Assembly: GCA_001772665.1 (NCBI GenBank)
Contig: MEVH01000012.1
Location: 1-8,946 of the forward strand
DNA length: 8,946 nt
Direction of reading: 5' to 3'
From: a candidate division WWE3 bacterium RIFCSPLOWO2_01_FULL_39_13
Lineage (GTDB): Bacteria > Patescibacteriota > WWE3 > 2-01-FULL-39-13
Under the pieces are notes generated by a model. It was not told where the DNA came from, ran no database searches, and was given only the letters and a program-made list of their open reading frames with translations. Of this stretch, positions 1 to 6,312 are shown piece after piece (within the stretch, counting starts at the first letter, position 1; every line of letters starts with the position of its first letter). The translations under genes and the position numbers were made by a program.

Positions 1-1
1 T

Positions 2-982
2 AGAAGCCTTGGTTACAGCAAGGTGGGCAAACATAATCAACCTCAAATCGTTGTTGGATTAATGGTAACAAGAGAGGGGCTGCCTTTAGGCTACGAAGTA
101 TTTCCAGGTGATAAGTGGGACGGACATACGATAGTTAGTGCATTAACAAGAGTCAGAAGACGATCAGGAGTGAATCGGGTGGTGTTTGTTGCCGATGCTG
201 GTATGTCTACAGAGAAAAACATAACTTTAATTGAGGAGTTCGGTTACGAATTCATACTCGCGGATAAACTAAAAAGCAGGTCAGATCACGTAAAAGAATA
301 TGTGCTTGATCCGAAGAACTACAATGATCAAGACACATGTGAAATGGTAATAGGTGCCAAAAGTCATAGGCTGATATCACATTACTCTGAAGACAGAGCG
401 AGAAAAGATAGGGTAGACAGAGAAAATGTGATAGAGCGGACAAGAAAGAAAATCTCTAGAAAGAACCGTATAACAAAGTCGGTAATTAGAGCTCCAAAGT
501 ACTTTGACTTAATTGGACAGTCAAATTTAGTTCTCAACAGAGAGAAAGTTAGAAACGATCAGAGGTGGGATGGAATCAAAGGTTACAGGACTAACATAAA
601 GGATTTGCCTGGTATGGATGTAGTGACCAGATATCACGATTTATGGCAGGTTGAGAAGGCCTTCAAGGTAACAAAACAGGATCTTGGCATTAGACCGATA
701 CACCATAGGAAAAGGGAGCGGATACGAGCACATATTTTTCTTGTTTTCGTATCATTGGTTGTTTCAAGGATGGCTGAATTAAAAGTTAAAGATATGAAAC
801 TAACCACTGCCAGAATACTGGAGCATTTAGATAGCGTACAGGAGAACGTATTTAGGGATTCGATAACGAAGGAAGAGTTCAGATTTAGACCGGAGTTAGG
901 AGAAATTAACAAGGGGATTTACGAGAGATTGAATATTCCATACCAGGAGGGAATACAGGATCTGGAAAAAGAAACCAGCTAA
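2..982 (+). CDS. IS1634-family (IS4 superfamily) DDE transposase, 5' end outside window
   Basis: This is the C-terminal part of a cut-and-paste transposase. The frame is open to the left edge and reads RSLGYSK before the GTG at 23, so that GTG is an internal valine and not a start. Numbering from it, residues 8-30 match the conserved block that follows the first catalytic Asp in IS1634 proteins, which would lie outside the window. The second catalytic Asp is in VADAGM (D58). The third catalytic residue is E211 in YHDLWQVEKAF, followed by K218 and by the RPIHH...RIRAHIFL block typical of the family. The C-terminus (KGIYERLNIPY) also fits the usual family ending, so the 3' end looks complete. 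No frameshift or internal stop is visible in the part shown. The family assignment is firm; whether the element is active cannot be judged without its left end. Confidence 0.9.
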   Translation, partial: RSLGYSKVGKHNQPQIVVGLMVTREGLPLGYEVFPGDKWDGHTIVSALTRVRRRSGVNRVVFVADAGMSTEKNITLIEEFGYEFILADKLKSRSDHVKEYVLDPKNYNDQDTCEMVIGAKSHRLISHYSEDRARKDRVDRENVIERTRKKISRKNRITKSVIRAPKYFDLIGQSNLVLNREKVRNDQRWDGIKGYRTNIKDLPGMDVVTRYHDLWQVEKAFKVTKQDLGIRPIHHRKRERIRAHIFLVFVSLVVSRMAELKVKDMKLTTARILEHLDSVQENVFRDSITKEEFRFRPELGEINKGIYERLNIPYQEGIQDLEKETS

Positions 983-1019
983 AACGGGTCGCCTATTTGC
1001 GAAACTCAGGACTCCACTC
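983..1019. other. Probable right-end region of the insertion sequence
   Basis: This short stretch lies between the transposase stop and the next promoter, so the right terminal inverted repeat of the element should lie here or slightly beyond. It contains a small inverted repeat, TCGC-CTATTT-GCGA (about 988-1001), and the sequence GAAACTCAGGACTCC. The left end is outside the window, so neither the inverted repeat nor the target duplication can be defined. The call rests on position only. Confidence 0.35.
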
Positions 1020-1028
1020 TGCTATAAT
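1020..1028 (+). promoter_or_regulatory. Extended -10 promoter (TGC TATAAT), probably leaderless
   Basis: TGCTATAAT is a perfect extended -10 element: TG, one base, then the TATAAT consensus. No good -35 is present at 16-18 bases upstream, which an extended -10 can tolerate. The ATG of the next gene starts 7 bases after the hexamer, so transcription would start at or next to the A of ATG and give a leaderless mRNA. The bases between (TTTTCA) hold no ribosome binding site. It sits at the presumed edge of the insertion sequence, so it may belong to the IS end or to the gene. Confidence 0.6.
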
Positions 1029-1034
1029 TTTTCA

Positions 1035-1412
1035 ATGGGACTTTCAGGTTCAATTACAAACACTATTTTTCTGACTTTTTTACATAATCAATACGCAATC
1101 GGGTTTTTCATGGGGATGGTTTTATCATTTCTTCTTCTTCTTTTAAGGCCTTCAAGATTTGCGGTTCTCCTTTTACTGGGATTTTTAGCTCTTCTTCTAG
1201 GATTCGAATACAACAAACACATTATCGAGCCACTGCAAGACCAGACTTTATCCTCCCTTAACCTTGGGCAGGAGAACACCCCCTCCAAACTTCTTGTCCT
1301 TCGCACCTTCCAAAAACTTCTGCCAATCGGATTTTTTATTATCGGTTGGGGAAGCATATTTACAGCAATATTCTCCAAGGGACTATCAAAGGCAAAACTT
1401 CCTAAAGAATAG
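1035..1412 (+). CDS. Small membrane protein of unknown function (125 aa)
   Basis: I do not recognise a named family. The protein is strongly hydrophobic: likely membrane segments lie near residues 20-37, 41-57 and 95-114, separated by a polar loop (about 58-90) with EPLQDQ and GQENTPSK, and it ends in a basic tail (KGLSKAKLPKE). A three-helix inner-membrane protein is the simplest reading. The ATG at 1035 is chosen because it follows an extended -10 at leaderless distance and no in-frame alternative has a ribosome binding site. The gene lies between the insertion sequence and the convergent ugd gene, with 38 bases to the latter. Its membrane-protein composition over 125 codons supports a real gene, although a hydrophobic antisense-free ORF of this size could still be misleading. 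Confidence 0.65.
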   Translation: MGLSGSITNTIFLTFLHNQYAIGFFMGMVLSFLLLLLRPSRFAVLLLLGFLALLLGFEYNKHIIEPLQDQTLSSLNLGQENTPSKLLVLRTFQKLLPIGFFIIGWGSIFTAIFSKGLSKAKLPKE

Positions 1413-1450
1413 TTCGGTTAAGCATCATTGTTAAAACACGCTTGTTCTCC

Positions 1451-2767
1451 TTAACTCCCGTTTCTTCCTACCCCATAATACTCAACGCCTAACTTTCGCA
1501 TATTCCCAGGATCAAGCAAGTTACGGCCATCAAATATAACCTTGGATTTCATTTTCTTTACCAGTTTTTTGTAATCATAAGATGAAAATTCAGTCCATTC
1601 TGTAAGAAGAAACAGTGCATCGATATTATCAAATGCTTCTTCGCCATTTTTTAGATACTCAATATTGTAATTTCCCAGATCTTTTCTAGCATTCTCTATG
1701 GCTGCAGGATCATAAAGCTTAATCTTTGCCCCACTCCCCCGTAATCTTCTTGTAATATCAATAGCAACTGACTTTCTCACATCATCAGTGTCGTTTTTAA
1801 AAGCAGCCCCTAAAACTCCTAAAACCATAGTACTCAAATTAGAGCCATACCTACTCCAAACCTTATCAAGAAAATATTCTCTTTGCCTTTCATTAGCATC
1901 CATAACTCCCCTTAGCAGTCTAAAGTCATACATTTTCTCACTGCTAGTTCTATAGAGCGCTTCTACATCCTTAGGAAAACACGAACCACCATAACCAATA
2001 CCAGCCCTCAAAAACTGTAGTCCAATCCTTTTATCAAGCCCCATTCCATACGCCACGGTTTTAACATCGGCTTTAGTCCTTTCACATATTTGCGAGATTT
2101 CATTAATAAAAGAAATTTTTGTGGCTAAAAAAGCATTCGCAGCATACTTTATAAGCTCAGCACTTGCCAGATCAGCCCTGACAATTTCGGTATTTAGGTG
2201 CTTATAGAGCTCTTCGAGTATATCCATAGCCTTTTTTGAAGAAGAGCCAATCACTATCCTATCCGTATTATTCATGTCAAAAATAGAAGTACCCTCCCTC
2301 AAAAACTCAGGATTTGATGCAACATCAAAATCAACCTTTTTACTACCTGCTCCTTTTAGTACTGATTCCCTTACTTTATCGTGAGTTCCAACAGGTACAG
2401 TACTTTTAGTAACTATTATTTTATAGGCATTTGGTTGGGCATACTTGCCGATAGATTCAGAAGCCGAAAACACATAGCTGAGATCAGCTGCACCGGATTG
2501 ATTACTTGGAGTACCAACACAGATAAAAATGACCTCCCCATGTTCTACTGCCATCTTATAATCAGTAGTCGGCCGAAACCTTCCTTCTTTCATTACTCTT
2601 GTAACTAATTCCTCTAATCCATCCTCATAAATCGGCATCTCGCCGTCTTTAATCTTTTCAATTTTTTGTTTATCAATATCAAGACACACAACATCATGCC
2701 CCCAATCAGCAAAAACTGCACCCGAGACTAATCCAACGTAACCTGTGCCAATAATTGTAAGTTTCAT
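1451..2767 (-). CDS. ugd: UDP-glucose 6-dehydrogenase
   Basis: This cytoplasmic enzyme oxidises UDP-glucose twice with NAD+ to give UDP-glucuronate, a precursor for capsule, exopolysaccharide and other envelope glycans. The 438-residue length is normal for the bacterial UDP-glucose/GDP-mannose dehydrogenase family. The N-terminal Rossmann motif is GTGYVG (7-12) with D30 at the end of strand two. VGTPS lies at 84-88, TKSTVPVGT at 120-128 and NPEFLREG at 152-159 (E154). The central helix carries K207 and N211. The catalytic cysteine is C263 in GGSCFPKD (260-267). The C-terminal domain has the FKNDTDDVR and FDGRNLLDP blocks. GDP-mannose or UDP-ManNAc dehydrogenases are the main alternatives, but the motifs fit Ugd best. 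It is the last gene of the block and its ATG overlaps the stop of the preceding glycosyltransferase by four bases (ATGA), with a strong ribosome binding site inside that gene. Confidence 0.93.
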   Translation of the reverse strand: MKLTIIGTGYVGLVSGAVFADWGHDVVCLDIDKQKIEKIKDGEMPIYEDGLEELVTRVMKEGRFRPTTDYKMAVEHGEVIFICVGTPSNQSGAADLSYVFSASESIGKYAQPNAYKIIVTKSTVPVGTHDKVRESVLKGAGSKKVDFDVASNPEFLREGTSIFDMNNTDRIVIGSSSKKAMDILEELYKHLNTEIVRADLASAELIKYAANAFLATKISFINEISQICERTKADVKTVAYGMGLDKRIGLQFLRAGIGYGGSCFPKDVEALYRTSSEKMYDFRLLRGVMDANERQREYFLDKVWSRYGSNLSTMVLGVLGAAFKNDTDDVRKSVAIDITRRLRGSGAKIKLYDPAAIENARKDLGNYNIEYLKNGEEAFDNIDALFLLTEWTEFSSYDYKKLVKKMKSKVIFDGRNLLDPGNMRKLGVEYYGVGRNGS

Positions 2768-3522
2768 TTATATACTCCTTTTAAACTATTTAGACGGACT
2801 TTAATTACGTCCCGCGTATTGTAATAAGAATCACGCATACTGTGCACCTTGCTGTTGTCGCCGTAAGTCCATGTTACCGGGACTTCTTTGATCTTATATC
2901 CTAACTTCCTGGCAACATATAAAAGCTCCACATCAAACCCAGAAAGCCTCGCCCCCTTAATATCCGGGTCATCGGGACTGTACAGTTTAGTCTTTTTAAA
3001 TATTTCCCTCGCAGCCTTTGATTTAAACATCTTAAAACCACATTGAGTGTCATTTATTCCCGGAAGTATCAGAATCTGGACAATAAGGTTGAAAATTCTT
3101 CCCATAAAGTGCCTGATATAGGGCTCGTTAATTCTTTTTGCACCAGATCCCTCTCGAGATGCAATAGCTGCATCATATCCCTGTTCTTTAAGCCATACCA
3201 TCATCTTAGAGGCTTCGTCAATTGGGACAGACAGGTCAATATCAGAAACTAGAACATATTCACCCCTTGCATTGTTAATTCCAGAAATAATTGCCGGCGC
3301 TTTGCCTTTATGGGAATTTTTGAGAAGGACCAGCTCACTCCAACCATCCTGGTTTTTTCGAGCTATTTTTCTTGTGGAGTCAGTCGAGCCGTCATCAGAA
3401 ATAATAACCTCGTATTTTAACTGTTGTGAAGAGAAAAAGTCCCTTATCTTTCTCAACGAAAGCTCGATTCTTTTTTCTTCGTTGTATGTCGGAATAACTA
3501 CTGATAGATCTATTTCGTTCAT
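2764..3522 (-). CDS. ALG5-like family 2 glycosyltransferase (polyprenyl-phosphate glycosyltransferase)
   Basis: A GT-A fold enzyme of the DPM1/ALG5 group, expected to transfer a hexose from a nucleotide sugar to polyprenyl phosphate on the cytoplasmic face of the membrane. From the chosen start, SVVIPTYNEE spans 7-16, DDGSTD 43-48, the metal-binding DID is at 94-96 in SDIDLSVP, and ASRE is at 121-124. GINDTQCGFKMF (155-166) and FDVELLYVARKLGYKIKEVPV (about 196-215) are hallmarks of ALG5-type enzymes. There is no C-terminal membrane domain. The reading frame can be extended to a TTG at 3537, but the ATG at 3522 is preferred: it forms an ATGA overlap with the upstream gene and has GGAAG 8 bases before it, giving 252 residues. 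The donor sugar (glucose, mannose or other) cannot be read from sequence. Confidence 0.88.
   Translation of the reverse strand: MNEIDLSVVIPTYNEEKRIELSLRKIRDFFSSQQLKYEVIISDDGSTDSTRKIARKNQDGWSELVLLKNSHKGKAPAIISGINNARGEYVLVSDIDLSVPIDEASKMMVWLKEQGYDAAIASREGSGAKRINEPYIRHFMGRIFNLIVQILILPGINDTQCGFKMFKSKAAREIFKKTKLYSPDDPDIKGARLSGFDVELLYVARKLGYKIKEVPVTWTYGDNSKVHSMRDSYYNTRDVIKVRLNSLKGVYK
2775..2781 (-). promoter_or_regulatory. Ribosome binding site of ugd (AAAGGAG)
   Basis: AAAGGAG lies 7 bases before the ugd ATG, inside the last codons of the upstream glycosyltransferase. It is the strongest Shine-Dalgarno sequence seen in the block and fixes the ugd start at 2767. Confidence 0.8.
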
Positions 3523-4709
3523 TTTTTTATCTTCCAAATAATTTTTTTGTAAAAATAAAAATTCCAGATAAGACCCAATAATATGCCAATAGTCTGATAT
3601 AGATATTTTAATACCAGATTTATTCCGAAGAGTGAGGCAAGAAACTGGGCAGTAATAAGCTGTATTACTATAGCACCTGCGACAATTCCATGATTTTTAA
3701 CATATCCTCTTGCTAAAGGCAGACCCTTTAATTTTTTATCACCAAATGACCAGAAATTATTCACTAAAAAGGATAATGTCAACCCTATTTCTATAGATAA
3801 AAGCTGTGAGACTAAAAATCTTGGATAAAATACCTTATCCACCACCGGCAAGATGGATACGCTTGGAAGGTTGATAATATTTGCGTTTTCTATTAATGGA
3901 AGAAAAATAAGCCCGTAAGATAGAAATTGAAACACACCGCCAACACCGCCGGCCGCAAAAACTCTTGCGAAACGGATTTTAAGAAAATCTTCTATTCTTC
4001 CACTGACAACAAACTTAAAAGCACCGATAATATATGCCGAAGGCATTTTTGACTGACCGTAAACTCTTTCTTTAAATTTATAAGGGACTTCAACTATCTT
4101 ATATCCTGCCCGCAACGGCTCCAAATTACCAGAGATGGCAAAGGTATACCCCGAATGAATTTTCACCTTATCTCTTATTTTTTTATAAACCTCTCTAGTA
4201 AAACATTTATACCCTGAAGTAAAATCAGACAGTCCTGATTTGAAATACAAAACTCTGACAAACAGGTTGCCGAAGTAGCTTAGAAATTTGCGATGCAATC
4301 CCCATTCATCAGGAATTCCCCCGCCTTTTCGGTACCGAGTTCCGCATATATACTGCACGCCATTTTCAAGATTCTTGACAAAATCAGGAATAATTTCTGG
4401 ATCATGCGATAAATCCGCATCAAAAGAAACAACTGCATCAGCTTTCATACTATCAAAGGCATAATCCATTGCCCCAATATATGCAGCACCAAGTCCTGCC
4501 TTTTTCTTTTCATTTATAAGATGTACATCTGTGTCTTTTTGCATAATCCTCCTTACAACATCAGCAGTCCCATCCGGTGAATTACCATCTGTTATAAGAA
4601 TATGAAGCTGGTGGCCTTTTATTTTTTTAAAGACAGAATTTAAGCTGTTAACAGTATTTTCAATATTTTTTGCTTCGTTATATGCCGGTATCACTACGAC
4701 AATTTTCAT
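3519..4709 (-). CDS. DPM1-like polyprenol-phosphate sugar synthase with C-terminal GtrA domain
   Basis: Two domains are fused in 396 residues. Residues 1-240 are a GT2 catalytic domain of the dolichyl-phosphate mannosyltransferase type: VVVIPAYNEAKNI (4-16), DGNSPDGT (41-48), the metal-binding DAD (97-99) in FDADLSHDP, GTRY (123-126), the DFTSGYKCF block (162-170) and YGQSKM (217-222). Residues about 243-393 form a GtrA-like membrane domain with four likely helices and the usual NNFWSF motif near 317-322. Known relatives make polyprenyl-phosphate sugars, and GtrA segments are thought to help flip or tether them. The donor is unknown, with mannose or glucose most likely. The start follows the preceding stop by 9 bases and has no clear ribosome binding site. 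The end overlaps the next glycosyltransferase by four bases, so the two are very likely co-expressed. Confidence 0.9.
   Translation of the reverse strand: MKIVVVIPAYNEAKNIENTVNSLNSVFKKIKGHQLHILITDGNSPDGTADVVRRIMQKDTDVHLINEKKKAGLGAAYIGAMDYAFDSMKADAVVSFDADLSHDPEIIPDFVKNLENGVQYICGTRYRKGGGIPDEWGLHRKFLSYFGNLFVRVLYFKSGLSDFTSGYKCFTREVYKKIRDKVKIHSGYTFAISGNLEPLRAGYKIVEVPYKFKERVYGQSKMPSAYIIGAFKFVVSGRIEDFLKIRFARVFAAGGVGGVFQFLSYGLIFLPLIENANIINLPSVSILPVVDKVFYPRFLVSQLLSIEIGLTLSFLVNNFWSFGDKKLKGLPLARGYVKNHGIVAGAIVIQLITAQFLASLFGINLVLKYLYQTIGILLGLIWNFYFYKKIIWKIKK
3531..3535 (-). promoter_or_regulatory. Ribosome binding site supporting the ATG at 3522 (GGAAG)
   Basis: GGAAG precedes the ATG at 3522 by 8 bases and overlaps the alternative TTG codon, so it can serve the ATG but not the TTG. 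It decides the start of the ALG5-like gene. Confidence 0.55.
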
Positions 4710-4718
4710 AAACGGGTA

Positions 4719-4991
4719 TTAGAAAAACCTTATAATTTCAAGACCCAACGCAGATAAAAGTATCACAAGAAGGGCAACAAGTGAATACTCTGTCAAAATC
4801 CACTTATCAAGCCTCTCGGTATACCAATGATGCCAGCACCCCCATGCAACATACAAAATGGCTGCCACTGTGATAATTAAGAAGCGGTTAATACTAAGCT
4901 GGGTATTTTGGAAAATGATTGCAGCGAAACTCAAACCTAGTATTAGTATAATAAATTGAATTATTTCAAATATTTTATTTTTACGTTTCAT
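4719..4991 (-). CDS. Small three-helix membrane protein of unknown function (90 aa)
   Basis: No named family is recognised. A basic N-terminus (MKRKNK) leads into three likely membrane helices at about 10-27, 34-52 and 68-88. The loop between helices two and three carries a striking aromatic and histidine cluster, WGCWHHWYTERLDKW (50-64), followed by an acidic residue in ILTEY. I believe similar small proteins with a tryptophan/histidine loop occur in Patescibacteria, but this is memory and not checked. The ATG comes one base after the stop of the CAP gene with no ribosome binding site, so translation probably depends on coupling. The location between the CAP protein and the glycosyltransferases suggests an accessory role at the membrane. 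Confidence 0.75.
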   Translation of the reverse strand: MKRKNKIFEIIQFIILILGLSFAAIIFQNTQLSINRFLIITVAAILYVAWGCWHHWYTERLDKWILTEYSLVALLVILLSALGLEIIRFF

Positions 4992-4992
4992 A

Positions 4993-5925
4993 TTACAATA
5001 TCAGACCAATACTAGTGTACCAGATGCCAGCAATCGCAAGGACAAGAATTGTTATGTGCAAAAAAGTATGCCCCGAGACTCTCAAAACACCCATTTTTCT
5101 GACGTAATACCCGTCAATAGCGAAAAGCGCTGACAAAAACAGCCCTAAAAGGATCGCCAAAAATCTAGAGAAGTCAAAAACATTGCTTGCATTAAGAACT
5201 TCACCGCTTACAGGAGAAATTGGAGCAGGTAACAAAGATAGAGCTTCTGCTGGAACAGCAGGTGACTCTAATTCCTTCTCAGCAGGAATCTCTACTGCGG
5301 TTTCAATAGAAACACCCCGGGTACTTATACCGGGTTCTGACTCAGGAGCCAATGCGGTAGAAAGACCTTCTGTAAATCTTGGTCTTCCAAACATCTGAAC
5401 AACTAAGGTAGTTTTTCTTCCTTGCAACTCGCCATTTACAACCGCAAAACCTACCTCCATATAATTGGAGTTAATCAGATTATCCCTGTGTGACTGTGAA
5501 TCGTACCAGGCCTGCACTATATTTTTTGACTCAGAAAAATCAACAGCTAGATTCTCTCCGGCGTACGAATAGTCATATCCTACCGCATTAATAAAATCCC
5601 AAGGCTCTTTTCCGCCAGGAGAAACATGTGCCCAGTAATCATTGGCAAACATGTCATTTGCTTTCTGCTCCGCTGCTTTTGAAAGTACAGGATTCAGCTT
5701 CAAGTTACCGAGGCCGGATTCCTCCCGCTTTAGATTTGTATATTTAAGCAGATCAGATATATCCACATTAGTTGCGTATCCTAATACTCCCCTCACTCCC
5801 TGGACGATAAAGTAATTTGAAAGTAAAAGCGCGGCGGCAAAAAAACAGTAGCTCAAAAGCAGGTGCGGCTGAAGAAGTATTGACCTTTTTTTATTATCTG
5901 AATGAGGCAGGAAGAAGTTTTTCAT
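4993..5925 (-). CDS. Membrane-anchored CAP-domain (SCP/PR1-like) protein
   Basis: The protein has 310 residues. A cytoplasmic N-terminus beginning MKNFFLPHSDNKKRS precedes a membrane segment (about 24-43). A CAP domain (about 55-183) follows, with the family's cavity residues visible: H100 in YWAHVSPGG, E124 in AGENLA, H146 in SHRDN and E157 in YMEVGFAV. Then comes a Pro/Ala/Glu/Ser-rich linker (about 188-245) and two further membrane helices (about 253-271 and 287-308) around a basic loop (YYVRKMGVLR). The predicted topology puts the CAP domain outside the cell, tethered at both ends. Bacterial CAP proteins (YkwD-like) are extracytoplasmic, with diverse or unknown activities, so no reaction is assigned. 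The gene overlaps the upstream small membrane protein gene by four bases (ATGA), one base separates it from the next gene, and no strong ribosome binding site is visible. Confidence 0.88.
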   Translation of the reverse strand: MKNFFLPHSDNKKRSILLQPHLLLSYCFFAAALLLSNYFIVQGVRGVLGYATNVDISDLLKYTNLKREESGLGNLKLNPVLSKAAEQKANDMFANDYWAHVSPGGKEPWDFINAVGYDYSYAGENLAVDFSESKNIVQAWYDSQSHRDNLINSNYMEVGFAVVNGELQGRKTTLVVQMFGRPRFTEGLSTALAPESEPGISTRGVSIETAVEIPAEKELESPAVPAEALSLLPAPISPVSGEVLNASNVFDFSRFLAILLGLFLSALFAIDGYYVRKMGVLRVSGHTFLHITILVLAIAGIWYTSIGLIL

Positions 5926-6236
5926 ATTGAATCTTTATCACTTTTATCTTTTCTCTCGGATTCATATTCGCTTGCTTTATTAAGCATCCTGTTTGCTTTC
6001 GGCCAGGACTTTATCCAGAAGAAAGCCGAGTAAATAAGAAGTATTGTGTAAAAAGCTGACTCAATAAAATTTATAATATCAATTTCGCTGATAGCAGCCT
6101 TGTAAATCTGAAACGCGCTGAATGCAATTAACAAAATAAGAGCCAGGGTAACAAAATGACGCAAACTCATAAATAACACTTTTTTATGGGATATTCTGAT
6201 GTGTATTAACGTAAAGGTTTCTTCTAGTATTTTCAT
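5922..6236 (-). CDS. Small membrane protein of unknown function (104 aa), first gene of the block
   Basis: No family is recognised. Two likely membrane helices are visible at about residues 26-47 and 56-74, followed by a charged C-terminal tail rich in Lys, Glu, Asp and Ser (ASEYESERKDKSDKDSI). The frame opens at a TTG at 6245, but the ATG at 6236 is chosen because the candidate promoter would start transcription near 6260, giving a leader of roughly 24 bases, and because the TTG has no ribosome binding site. The ATG also lacks a clear Shine-Dalgarno sequence. The stop overlaps the start of the CAP gene by four bases, so the two proteins are likely made together. It may assist or anchor the CAP protein, but this is inference from context only. 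Confidence 0.7.
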   Translation of the reverse strand: MKILEETFTLIHIRISHKKVLFMSLRHFVTLALILLIAFSAFQIYKAAISEIDIINFIESAFYTILLIYSAFFWIKSWPKANRMLNKASEYESERKDKSDKDSI

Positions 6237-6266
6237 GAAACCCAAAACCAGTTCACTTTCTAGTCA

Positions 6267-6295
6267 AGTATACTGCACGAAGCAAAATTTCTTAA
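6267..6295 (-). promoter_or_regulatory. Candidate sigma70-type promoter for the six-gene envelope block
   Basis: On the minus strand TTAAGA (6295-6290, 4 of 6 to the -35 consensus) and TATACT (6272-6267, 5 of 6 to the -10 consensus) are separated by exactly 17 bases. The predicted start near 6260 lies about 24 bases before the ATG at 6236. It sits in the 76-base gap between the stop of the frameshifted gene and the first gene of the block, where a promoter would be expected. Confidence 0.5.
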
Positions 6296-6312
6296 GGGGC
6301 ATGGACTTTAGT

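Noticed and set aside
23..25. GTG as the start of the transposase
   Set aside because: The frame stays open to the left edge and the upstream residues (GYSK) fit the conserved IS1634 block, so this GTG is internal.
252..912. Minus-strand ORFs inside the transposase
   Set aside because: They are shadows of the transposase with no start signals or recognisable protein character.
1088..1378. Minus-strand 96-residue ORF opposite the small membrane protein
   Set aside because: It is Arg-rich, overlaps the hydrophobic plus-strand protein entirely, and the plus strand has a strong promoter.
1413..1450. Bidirectional terminator between the convergent genes
   Set aside because: There is a GTTAAG/CTTAAC inverted repeat, but the loop is about 27 bases, the stem is AT-rich and no T-run follows, so it is not a convincing intrinsic terminator.
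3535..3537. TTG start for the ALG5-like glycosyltransferase
   Set aside because: The Shine-Dalgarno-like GGAAG overlaps this TTG, and the ATG at 3522 makes an ATGA junction with the upstream gene.
5310..5335. CCGGGTA...TACCGGG repeat inside the CAP gene
   Set aside because: The stem is only GGTA/TACC around four bases and lies in the low-complexity linker, so chance is the simplest explanation.
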